From Streptomyces sp. LUP47B (GTDB taxonomy: Bacteria; Actinomycetota; Actinomycetes; Streptomycetales; Streptomycetaceae): a stretch of DNA of 64,000 nucleotides. The stretch lies in assembly GCF_001746295.1 (NCBI RefSeq), contig NZ_MJAH01000007.1, forward strand, positions 124,001 to 188,000, read 5' to 3'. The notes beneath the pieces were generated by a model, which was given only the letters and a program-made list of their open reading frames with translations, searched no databases and had not been told where the DNA came from. The position numbers and the translations under genes were made by a program. Below, one piece after another: positions 31,543 through 38,782 of the stretch (within the stretch, counting starts at the first letter, position 1; every line of letters starts with the position of its first letter).

Positions 31543-33693
31543 TCAGGGCGAGGGCGTCCCGTCGTCGGCGGTGACGAAGATTCTTACGTCCCAGGCGCCC
31601 AGGCGCAGTGCTGTTCCGGCGCGTACTGAGGTGCCGTCGAGCACGTCGGAGAGTGCTGTCGGTGCCGTGACCTGTGTGGGGTCCCAGCTCCAGTTGTGGA
31701 CGACGTGCACGCGGCGGCCGTCGGGGGAGTTCCCGGTGGTGGCCGTGACCGACGGCGGCAGGTTCTGCCAGTCGCTGCTCGGGGCGGGCGCCAGCCAGGC
31801 GGCGAGCGCCCTGGCGAGGTCGCGGCCGGGAACCGTGCCGACGCAGGTGACCCGGCCCGTGCCGTGGCGGCGGGTGGTGACGGCCGGCCAACGGCCGAAG
31901 TGCGGGTGGTCGTACGCTGCGAGCACGTCGGCGTCCAGGACGGTGAGTCCGTCGACCCAGCGCGTGGCTGTCGCCTGCTCCGGCAGCTCCAGTGGGCTGC
32001 CGGGCACCGCGCGCAGCGGGACGTCCCGCATCAGGTTGCTGAACTCCTCGTACTGGACCCCGGCGGCCGTGGTGAGCCGTCCCGGTGCCGGCTCCTGGCG
32101 GGCCCGTGCCTCGTGGTCGGCGTAGCCGGTCCGCGGTCCGAGGACCAGGTGGCCGCCCGCGTGGGCGTAGGCCGCGAGCCAGTCCAGTGTGTCGTCGTCG
32201 GTCACGTACAGCGCCGGGACGACGAGGACGGGATGGTGGCGCACGGCCTCCTCGGGGCTCGGACCGGGGACTTCGCCGCGCGGGTCGTGCAGCTGGCGGG
32301 CGTGCGCGACGCGGATCTGGCGGCCCGCCTCGAAGGCGCCGCGGTAGAAGGGATCGAAGATGCCGTGGTAGGCGGCCGGATCCGGTTCGCCGTTCCGGTT
32401 CGCCAGGGGTGGGTACTTCTGCATGAGCCACTTGCTCGGCGTCGAGTACACCATGGTGATGTCGGCATCCGGCTCGATGCCGGCGACCAGTGGGCCCGCG
32501 GTTTCGAACTCGCCTCCCAGTCGGGCCAGTTCGTCGTAGACGCGGCCCGGCCTGCCGCTGTGCGGGAGGATGCCGCCCACGTAGGTCTCGGTCCCGAAGT
32601 GCAGGGTGTGCCAGTGCCAGTACTCGATCATCCGGGCCCCGCGTGCCACCAGCATCCATGCGGCCTGCCGCCACTGGCCGTCGTAGGCGGGGCGGTTGTC
32701 CCAGGGGCCGCTGATGGTGGCCGCGTTGGTCTCGGTGACCAGGAACGGGGCCTGGCGGGAGGAGTACATCCGGTCCGCGATCTGGGAGATCGACCAGGGG
32801 CCGGTGGTCTTGTTGTGCTCGGTCTCGCGCTCGTCGGGCAGCAGCAGGGCGTCCTGCATGGCGTAGTACGGGTTGCCCGCGGCGATGTCCAGGACCGCGT
32901 TGAGTTCGTGGTCCTCCACCCCCGGGCGGGGATAGGAGACGCAGGTGGTGACGAACTGCTCGGGGAGGGCGTACTCGCGGGTGATGCCCGCCTGCCAGGC
33001 GATGAACTCGGTGGTCTGCCTGGCCTGGAACTCCCGCCAGGCGACGTCGTACTGCGGCTGGGTGTTGCCGTCCGGCGCCCACAGGTCGGCCCAGGTGGTC
33101 AGGCGGTGCGACCAGTAGACCAGACCCCACTCCCGGTTGAGGGTCTCGACGTCGCCGTACTTGTGGCGCAGGTGGTCGGTGAAGCGCTGGAAGACACCAT
33201 GGTTGTGGAAGAGCTCCAGGCCGGGCTCGTTGTCCACCTGGAAGCCGATGACCGCGGGGTGGCGGGCGTAACGGTCGAGGATGCGGCGAATGACGCGTTC
33301 GGCATGGAAGAGGAAGGCGGGGTGGGTGTAGTCGACCTCCTGACGGGCTCCCCAGCCGATGCGCTGACCGGTGGCCCGTTCGCCGCAGATCTCCGGGTAC
33401 TGCCGGGCCAGCCACGGCGGGACCGCGTAGGTCGGTGTGCCCAGGATGACGGAGATCCCGCGTTCCCGGGCGCCGTCGAGGACGGGCTGAAGCCAGTCGA
33501 GGTCGAACGTTCCGTTCTCCGGCTCCCAGGTCGACCAGACCGACTCGCCGACCCGGATGACGGTGAAGTGCGCCTCGGCCATCAGGTCGAGATCGGTCTT
33601 GAGCTGCTCCTCGGCCTGTTCGGTGCCGTAGGGCGGCCGGTACTCGTGGTAGTACGCGGCGCCGAAGAGAACGCGGGCGGGCAGGTCCGCCAT
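31543..33693 (-). CDS. GH42 beta-galactosidase
   Basis: A 716-residue glycoside hydrolase of family 42. The N-terminal barrel begins VLFGAAYYHEYRPPYGTEQA and has the acid/base Glu in GFQVDNEPG (E156) and the nucleophile Glu in FLVTETNA (E321). A trimerisation-like domain (about 395-620) and a small C-terminal beta domain (HNWSWDPTQV onwards) follow. No signal peptide is seen, so it acts on imported galactosides in the cytosol. AGGAGG lies 9 nt before the ATG. It is downstream of the CUT1 importer genes and near a GH78 rhamnosidase, fitting breakdown of galactose-bearing rhamnogalacturonan or rhamnoside fragments. Confidence 0.94.
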   Translation of the reverse strand: MADLPARVLFGAAYYHEYRPPYGTEQAEEQLKTDLDLMAEAHFTVIRVGESVWSTWEPENGTFDLDWLQPVLDGARERGISVILGTPTYAVPPWLARQYPEICGERATGQRIGWGARQEVDYTHPAFLFHAERVIRRILDRYARHPAVIGFQVDNEPGLELFHNHGVFQRFTDHLRHKYGDVETLNREWGLVYWSHRLTTWADLWAPDGNTQPQYDVAWREFQARQTTEFIAWQAGITREYALPEQFVTTCVSYPRPGVEDHELNAVLDIAAGNPYYAMQDALLLPDERETEHNKTTGPWSISQIADRMYSSRQAPFLVTETNAATISGPWDNRPAYDGQWRQAAWMLVARGARMIEYWHWHTLHFGTETYVGGILPHSGRPGRVYDELARLGGEFETAGPLVAGIEPDADITMVYSTPSKWLMQKYPPLANRNGEPDPAAYHGIFDPFYRGAFEAGRQIRVAHARQLHDPRGEVPGPSPEEAVRHHPVLVVPALYVTDDDTLDWLAAYAHAGGHLVLGPRTGYADHEARARQEPAPGRLTTAAGVQYEEFSNLMRDVPLRAVPGSPLELPEQATATRWVDGLTVLDADVLAAYDHPHFGRWPAVTTRRHGTGRVTCVGTVPGRDLARALAAWLAPAPSSDWQNLPPSVTATTGNSPDGRRVHVVHNWSWDPTQVTAPTALSDVLDGTSVRAGTALRLGAWDVRIFVTADDGTPSP

Positions 33694-33744
33694 GAAGTGG
33701 GCCTCCTGAAGAAAGAGTTGGGTGTGCGGGGCGGCGGGAGTTTG

Positions 33745-34029
33745 TCAGCGTGTCGGCGGCCTGGGAGTCGTTCCCCAACATGAGGGGGAGGCCGGTGCCC
33801 GGGCGTAGGTGATGCCGGGGAACATGTACTTCGCGCCTTTGGTGGGGCCGGGTGATCCCAGGCCGCCCCAGTTGGCCGAGACGCAGTCGGCGGGACGGGT
33901 GCGGACCCCGTCCTGTGGGGCGGTCTGGGGCGCGGGCAGTTCCTTGATATCGACCCGCGCTCGGTTCGCCTGCGGGGTGTCGGCGACCGTGGGCGTCCGG
34001 GCGGCGACCGGTGGTCGCTGCCTGGTCAC
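33745..34029 (-). CDS. Hidden 94-codon gene overlapping the permease stop
   Basis: A GTG at 34029 overlaps the permease stop by 4 nt (GTGA) and has GGGAG 7 nt upstream. The frame of 94 codons runs to 33745 with typical GC-rich third positions over most of its length. It contains ARVDIKELPAPQTAPQDGV, then ADCVSANWGGLGSPGPTKGA and YMFPGITYARAPASP. The last 15 or so codons look less natural. I recognise no family. It may be the start of an enzyme gene whose remainder was deleted before GH42, or a genuine small protein of the sugar operon. Confidence 0.55.
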   Translation of the reverse strand: MTRQRPPVAARTPTVADTPQANRARVDIKELPAPQTAPQDGVRTRPADCVSANWGGLGSPGPTKGAKYMFPGITYARAPASPSCWGTTPRPPTR

Positions 34030-34922
34030 TTGAGCGCTCCCGCCGAAAGACCGCTGATGATGTGGCGCTGTGCGATCGCGTAGAAGACGACGATCGGCAG
34101 CACCGCGATGAGCGAGGCGGCGAGCAGGATCTGTTGCTGCGGGGACTCCGCCGAGACGAAGTTGGTGAGCCCGCGTTGTACGGGCATCAACGAGCTGTCG
34201 TTGAACAGCACCAGTCCCATGAGGTACTCGTTCCAGACCCCCATGGCCTGGATGACGGCCACCGCGACCAGGCCGGGCCGCGCCAGCGGGAGGATGATCC
34301 GCCAGAAGGTGCCGAGCAGGGAGGCACCGTCGATGGCGGCGGCTTCCTCCAGTTCCTTGGGCTGGCTGGCGAAGAACCCGCGCATGATCAGGATGGAGAT
34401 CGGCAGCCCGCCGGCGATGAGTACGAGGATGTAGCCGATGCGGGTGTTGGCGAGCCCGAGCGTGATCAGCAGCTTGTACTGGGCGATGAACGACGCCGGC
34501 AGCGGAATGATCATGATGACGAGGATGGCGCCCACCACGACACCTCGTCCGGGGAACTCGATGCGGGCCAGGGCGTACCCGGCCATGCTCGCGATGACCA
34601 GGATCCCGAGGACCGAGGCCGCGGTGTAGAGGAGGCTGTTGGGCAGGTACTGGCTGAAGCCGCCCTCGTTCCACGCGGTGGCGAAGTTGCCCCATTCGAA
34701 GGGGTGAGGGATGGGATCGGTTCCCTTGTAAAGCTGCTCGGCGCTCTGCAGGGATCCGCTCAGTATCCACAGCACCGGCACCAGGGCTTCCAGGGCTCCG
34801 GCGATCAACAAGGCGTACAGGGCCACGCGTGGTCCGCGCAGGCGGGCGCCACGGCGTCGTGTGCTGGGCGTCGGCACCGGCGGCGTCTTCGCTCCCCGTG
34901 CCGTGTCGACAAGCGTGTTCAC
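34026..34922 (-). CDS. Carbohydrate ABC transporter permease (CUT1, MalG type)
   Basis: A 298-residue inner-membrane permease with six predicted helices (first at about 33-55, VALYALLIAGALEALVPVLW). The cytosolic EAA loop for the ATPase reads ELEEAAAIDGASLLGTFWRI, then ILPLARPGLVAVAVIQAMGV. The start is a GTG 2 nt after the partner permease stop, with GAAGGGAAG upstream. Subunits are sugar-binding protein, permease 1 and permease 2 in that order. No ATPase gene is nearby; in Streptomyces such importers usually share the MsiK ATPase. Confidence 0.92.
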   Translation of the reverse strand: MNTLVDTARGAKTPPVPTPSTRRRGARLRGPRVALYALLIAGALEALVPVLWILSGSLQSAEQLYKGTDPIPHPFEWGNFATAWNEGGFSQYLPNSLLYTAASVLGILVIASMAGYALARIEFPGRGVVVGAILVIMIIPLPASFIAQYKLLITLGLANTRIGYILVLIAGGLPISILIMRGFFASQPKELEEAAAIDGASLLGTFWRIILPLARPGLVAVAVIQAMGVWNEYLMGLVLFNDSSLMPVQRGLTNFVSAESPQQQILLAASLIAVLPIVVFYAIAQRHIISGLSAGALK

Positions 34923-34924
34923 CG

Positions 34925-35830
34925 TCAACTTCCCTTCTCCGCCCGCGAGCCCGTGCTTCCACCGAGCCTGCGGGAGACCCACAGCTGGACGCAGGCGAGG
35001 ACGATCAGGCACACCCCGAAGATGACCGACATCGCGGCCGCGCGACCGTACTCGCTGTACTGGAAGGCCTGTTGGTAGATGTCGAGAGTGGGGACCTCGG
35101 TATGGCCGGCGGGGCCCCCGTTGGTCAGCACCTGGACGGTGCCGAAGATCTGCAGGCCGCTCAGCAGGGTCAGCACGCTGACGATGCCGGTGACATGGGA
35201 CATCCCGGGCCAGGTGACATGGCGGAACTGGGCCCAGCCGCCGGCACCGTCGAGCGACGCGGCCTCGTACAGCTCCTGGGGCACGTCCTGCCGGCCGGCG
35301 AGGAAGAGGATGAAGCCGAAGCCCCAGTGGTACCAGACGAACACGACGGCGACCGCGATCAGGGCCGTCTTGGGGTCACCCAGCCAGTTGTGCTGGAGAC
35401 CGTCGAGTCCGGCCGCCTTCAGTGCCTGATTGACGACCCCGATCTTCGGGTCGAGGAACCAGGCGAACATCACGCCCACCACCACCGTGGAGAACACCCC
35501 GGGCAGGTAGTAGACGGTGCGGAAGAACGCCGCCCCGCGGCGGGCGCGGTGCACGGCCAGGGCCATGACCATCGACACCGCGTTGGCGACGAACAGACCG
35601 ACGACGCCGAAGACGACGGCGTTCTTCATCGAGCCCCAGAACTCGGTGTCGTGCAGGACGAAGCGGTAGTTGGCGAGCCCCACGTAGGGCGCGTCCAGAC
35701 TCACCCCGTCCCAGGACTGGAAGCTCAACAGGATGCCCTGAACGAAAGGGACGACCGTGAACATGGCGATCATGGCCAGCGCCGGCGCCAGGAAGACACC
35801 GGCGGCCAGCATCCGGGTGCGCTGCCTCAC
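34925..35830 (-). CDS. Carbohydrate ABC transporter permease (CUT1, MalF type)
   Basis: A 301-residue permease. The first helix is near 8-32 (MLAAGVFLAPALAMIAMFTV). The loop between helices contains FQSWDGVSLDAPYVGLANYR, the usual periplasmic signature of MalF-like sugar permeases. The EAA motif is ELYEAASLDGAGGWAQFRHV, then TWPGMS. GTG is the start and overlaps the binding-protein stop TAG by one base (TAGTG). It forms a heterodimer with the permease encoded next. Confidence 0.92.
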   Translation of the reverse strand: MRQRTRMLAAGVFLAPALAMIAMFTVVPFVQGILLSFQSWDGVSLDAPYVGLANYRFVLHDTEFWGSMKNAVVFGVVGLFVANAVSMVMALAVHRARRGAAFFRTVYYLPGVFSTVVVGVMFAWFLDPKIGVVNQALKAAGLDGLQHNWLGDPKTALIAVAVVFVWYHWGFGFILFLAGRQDVPQELYEAASLDGAGGWAQFRHVTWPGMSHVTGIVSVLTLLSGLQIFGTVQVLTNGGPAGHTEVPTLDIYQQAFQYSEYGRAAAMSVIFGVCLIVLACVQLWVSRRLGGSTGSRAEKGS

Positions 35831-37161
35831 TACGCGTTCCGCTGTGCCGCGTCGAGGTCGCCGAGGACCTGGTCGACCGTGCGCTCCTTGAGCACGATGG
35901 CCTGGGCGCCCTTCTGCAGGGCGGTGATGACCTGCACCTTCATCTGGTTCTGGACGAGTTGGACGTCGGAGATCTTCGCGGCGATGCCCACCAGCTGCTG
36001 CGGAATGTTCTTCTCGGCCACCGTGCGCGCGGAGGGGATGAGCGGAACCTTCTCGGCGAAGACCTGCTGCTGGCCCGGCTCGGTCAGCCACTGGACGAAC
36101 TTGAGGGCCTTGGCCGCGTTCTTGCTCCTGGGGTTGATCGCGGCTCCCTTGGCCGTACCGCCCACCAGGCGCGGCGTCTGCGTGCCGTCGTCGGCCTTGG
36201 GGACCGCGAGGGAGCGGAAGTCCGTGAAGTCCGGCGCGGTCGCGCGGGCCACACCGACGGCGGAGGTGCCGTCGAAGATGGCCGCGACGCCCTGGGTGTT
36301 GAAGAAGGCCTTCTCCACGTTCGGGTTGTCGCTGTTGCCCGAGGGGATCGAGCCCGTGGAGATCACCCCGGCGTCCCGCAGGTCGACCAGGATCTGCAGG
36401 CTCTTGCGCCAGCCCTCGCTCTTCCAGCTGGACTTGCCGAGGAACGTGGCGTTCAGCTCCTCGTCGGTGAAGTAGTTGGAGGCGTAGGACTGGACCAGCT
36501 GGTTGGAATTGCTGGCCGCGAACCAGAAGGGGTCCTTCCCGGACCTCTTGACCTTCACCAGTTGGTCGATGAACTCGCTCATGGTGGCGGCCGGCTTGTC
36601 CGGGTCGAGACCGGCGGCCTTGAACATCGCGGCGTTGATGAAGATCCCCAGGGCCGGGGCCTCCCAGTGGGCGCTGTAGATGCCCGGCTTCACGCCCTGC
36701 GAATTGTCCGGCGCGAACGTCGACGCCTTGATCGTGGCGGGCCGGAAGGTCTCCCCCCAGCTGCCCTTCATCCGGTCGCTCAGGTCCATGGCCCAACCGG
36801 CCTTGTAGTACGGCGCCATGGAGAACGAGTCCATCGCCGAGTAGATGTCCGGCATGTCGCGGGACTGGGAGCTGGACTGGAGCTTGGTCAGGAAGTCGGC
36901 CGGTCCGACGTTGTCGACCTTGATCTTCACGCCGGTCTGCTGCGTGTACTTCTGCGCCAGCTGTCCGAGCGCTGCCGCCTGTCCGCGGGACTGGTTCATG
37001 AACACGATCTCGGAGCTGCTTCCCGTACTGCCCCCGCCCGACCCGCAGGCGGCCAGCGTGGTGACGGCCAGTCCGCCGCCAACGGCGCCGAGGAAACCGC
37101 GCCGGGACAGGAATGTGGCGGCGGTCGGCGAAACAGCCTCCGCGGTGTGGTCTCGCCTCAT
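35830..37161 (-). CDS. Sugar-binding lipoprotein of ABC importer
   Basis: A 443-residue extracellular solute-binding protein (family 1). The N-terminus has a twin-arginine motif SRRGFLGAVGG (20-30) and a lipobox LAAC with Cys39, so it is probably exported by Tat and lipidated. Binding-protein features include EIVFMNQSRGQAAALGQLAQ, DMPDIYSAMDSF and the hinge-like FDGTSAVGVARA. GAGGAGGACTCGCG precedes the ATG. It leads the operon, so its promoter drives permeases and probably GH42. The ligand is unknown; the neighbouring rhamnosidase and galactosidase suggest rhamnose- or galactose-containing oligosaccharides. Confidence 0.92.
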   Translation of the reverse strand: MRRDHTAEAVSPTAATFLSRRGFLGAVGGGLAVTTLAACGSGGGSTGSSSEIVFMNQSRGQAAALGQLAQKYTQQTGVKIKVDNVGPADFLTKLQSSSQSRDMPDIYSAMDSFSMAPYYKAGWAMDLSDRMKGSWGETFRPATIKASTFAPDNSQGVKPGIYSAHWEAPALGIFINAAMFKAAGLDPDKPAATMSEFIDQLVKVKRSGKDPFWFAASNSNQLVQSYASNYFTDEELNATFLGKSSWKSEGWRKSLQILVDLRDAGVISTGSIPSGNSDNPNVEKAFFNTQGVAAIFDGTSAVGVARATAPDFTDFRSLAVPKADDGTQTPRLVGGTAKGAAINPRSKNAAKALKFVQWLTEPGQQQVFAEKVPLIPSARTVAEKNIPQQLVGIAAKISDVQLVQNQMKVQVITALQKGAQAIVLKERTVDQVLGDLDAAQRNA

Positions 37162-37376
37162 CGCGAGTCCTCCTCCATGGGTCGGTGACGAAGATGTCGG
37201 GGCGCCGGACGATCGAGGCCGGCGGGATGCGGGTTCTTGAGCAGGGCGACCTGGCCGGAAGGCGGGCTGCTGCTGCAGAGGAAGACCGGGGCGGGTGCCA
37301 GGTGCTCACCGTGCCGCCCAGGTTCGAATGGGTCGCGCCAGTCGGTAGTGCTACGAAAGTTTGTGACCCAGTACTT

Positions 37377-37390
37377 CGAAATTGCTTTCC
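37377..37390. promoter_or_regulatory. Candidate LacI operator O1
   Basis: CGAAATTGCTTTCC has the form CGAAA-N4-TTTC-S, shared with a second site at 37499. It lies about 20 bp downstream of the predicted importer -10, where a bound repressor would block initiation or early elongation. Confidence 0.5.
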
Positions 37391-37410
37391 CTAAATCCTG
37401 CTGACCGTGA

Positions 37411-37439
37411 ACGCTAAGCATGTCGATGACCTTCGTCAA
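37411..37439 (-). promoter_or_regulatory. Promoter of the sugar importer operon
   Basis: On the minus strand TTGACG (37434-37439) and TAGCGT (37411-37416) are 17 bp apart. Initiation near 37404 would give a 5' leader of about 240 nt before the binding-protein ATG. The whole 37162-37570 gap is less GC-rich than its surroundings. Confidence 0.55.
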
Positions 37440-37498
37440 CCCCTTGTGTCGACCTTGTTCTGACTGGATTTTCCTGCCTGAAGACATCGAAAGATCTA

Positions 37499-37522
37499 CG
37501 AAAAATATTTCGGTGCTAGTGT
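37499..37522 (+). promoter_or_regulatory. Candidate LacI operator O2 and lacI -10
   Basis: CGAAAAATATTTCG (37499-37512) is a near-perfect palindrome of the form CGAAA-N4-TTTCG. It precedes an extended -10-like TGCTAGTGT (37514-37522). Binding would occlude the regulator promoter, suggesting autoregulation. The -35 is weak. Confidence 0.5.
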
Positions 37523-37570
37523 GTTCAGGACGAGGATCACTCAGACCGGTACTGTCGCCAAAGGGGACTC

Positions 37571-38644
37571 ATGGCATCCGTTTCCAACCGCGTGACATTG
37601 GCGCAGATCGCCGAGTACGCCGGCGTCTCGGTCGCCACCGTCTCCAAGGTCGTCAACGGGCGCCCTGATGTCGCCCAACAGACGCGGGACGTGGTGCTGG
37701 AGCTGATGCGCCAGCACAACTACGGCGGGAACCGGGACGACCTGCGCTCACACCCCACCGTCGAGCTGTTCTTCGGCTTCGAGGAGTTGAGCATCTACTG
37801 CACCGCCATGGTCCAGGCCGTGGTGGACGCGGGGGCCCGGGAGGGCGTCGGCGTGGTGGTCAGCAGACGGAGCGATCGTGATCCGGCCGCCGACCCCGCC
37901 GGTTGGGCACACAACCTGGCCGCCGCCGGCCGGCGCGCGGTCATCGCCGTCACCGCCAACACCTTGTCCCCTCCGATGGTCGAAGCCCTGAACCGGGTTC
38001 GCCTCCCTCTCGTGCTGCTCGACCCGGAGGTGCCCGACCCTTCGATCGTCAGCGTCGGTTCGACCTACTTCTCCGGTGGCCGTGCCGCCACCACGCATCT
38101 GCTCTCCCTCGGCCACCGCCGCATCGCCTACCTCGGCGGCAAGGAGGACGCCAGCTCCAACCAGGCCCGACTGCACGGATTCCGCAGCGGCATGGAGGCC
38201 GCCGGCGTACCCGTACTGGGCGAACTGGTCCGGCACGCCGGCAGTTTCCACACCGCGGAGGGCATCGAGCACGGCAAGCGGCTGCTGGCTGCGGACCCCG
38301 CGCCCACCGCGGTGTTCGCCGCCTGCGACGAACTGGCCGCCGGTGTCATCGAGGCCGCCCGGCGGCGGGGCCTGCGCGTCCCGGAGGACCTCAGCGTCGT
38401 CGGCTTCGACGACACGCCGCTGGCCCGGGTCACCTCGCCGCCCCTGAGCACCGTCCACCAACCCATCAACGAGATGGGTGCCGTTGCCCTGCGGACCGCT
38501 CTTCGTCTGGCCTCCGCCGCGGAGATCGATTCCCACCACGTCGAGTTGGCCACGAGGCTGGTGGTCCGGGACTCGACCGGACCGGTCCTCGCCGACACCG
38601 CCCCCGACTCCGCCGGGCAGACCGGAACCGGTGTCGTCTCCTGA
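37571..38644 (+). CDS. LacI family transcriptional repressor
   Basis: A 357-residue LacI-type regulator. The helix-turn-helix (about 8-28) reads VTLAQIAEYAGVSVATVSKV, followed by the hinge VNGRPDVAQQTRDVVLELMR. The periplasmic-binding-protein-like domain starts around 62 (VELFFGFEELSIYCTAMVQA). It includes VGSTYFSGGRAATTHLLSLGH as ligand-domain signature, and the phrase LSVVGFDDTPLARVTSPPLS near 275. AAGGGG precedes the ATG. It stands between divergent operons for the importer and, on its own strand, the rhamnosidase, and probably controls both through CGAAA-type operators. Confidence 0.93.
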   Translation: MASVSNRVTLAQIAEYAGVSVATVSKVVNGRPDVAQQTRDVVLELMRQHNYGGNRDDLRSHPTVELFFGFEELSIYCTAMVQAVVDAGAREGVGVVVSRRSDRDPAADPAGWAHNLAAAGRRAVIAVTANTLSPPMVEALNRVRLPLVLLDPEVPDPSIVSVGSTYFSGGRAATTHLLSLGHRRIAYLGGKEDASSNQARLHGFRSGMEAAGVPVLGELVRHAGSFHTAEGIEHGKRLLAADPAPTAVFAACDELAAGVIEAARRRGLRVPEDLSVVGFDDTPLARVTSPPLSTVHQPINEMGAVALRTALRLASAAEIDSHHVELATRLVVRDSTGPVLADTAPDSAGQTGTGVVS

Positions 38645-38782
38645 ACCCACTCGTCACACACGCCTGAACGTCCGGGACGCGGCGGCAGTCCCTCCCGGCT
38701 CCCGCACGCCCTCGCGAGCCCCGAGCACGCTCGCCCTGCACCGGCAGTGAACAACCGACTGACCCACATGGAAGGGGAGGCG

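Noticed and set aside
31305..31574. Small plus-strand gene between the Rv1733c-like gene and GH42
   Set aside because: No Shine-Dalgarno, Arg-rich tail and overlap with the GH42 3' end; probably chance.
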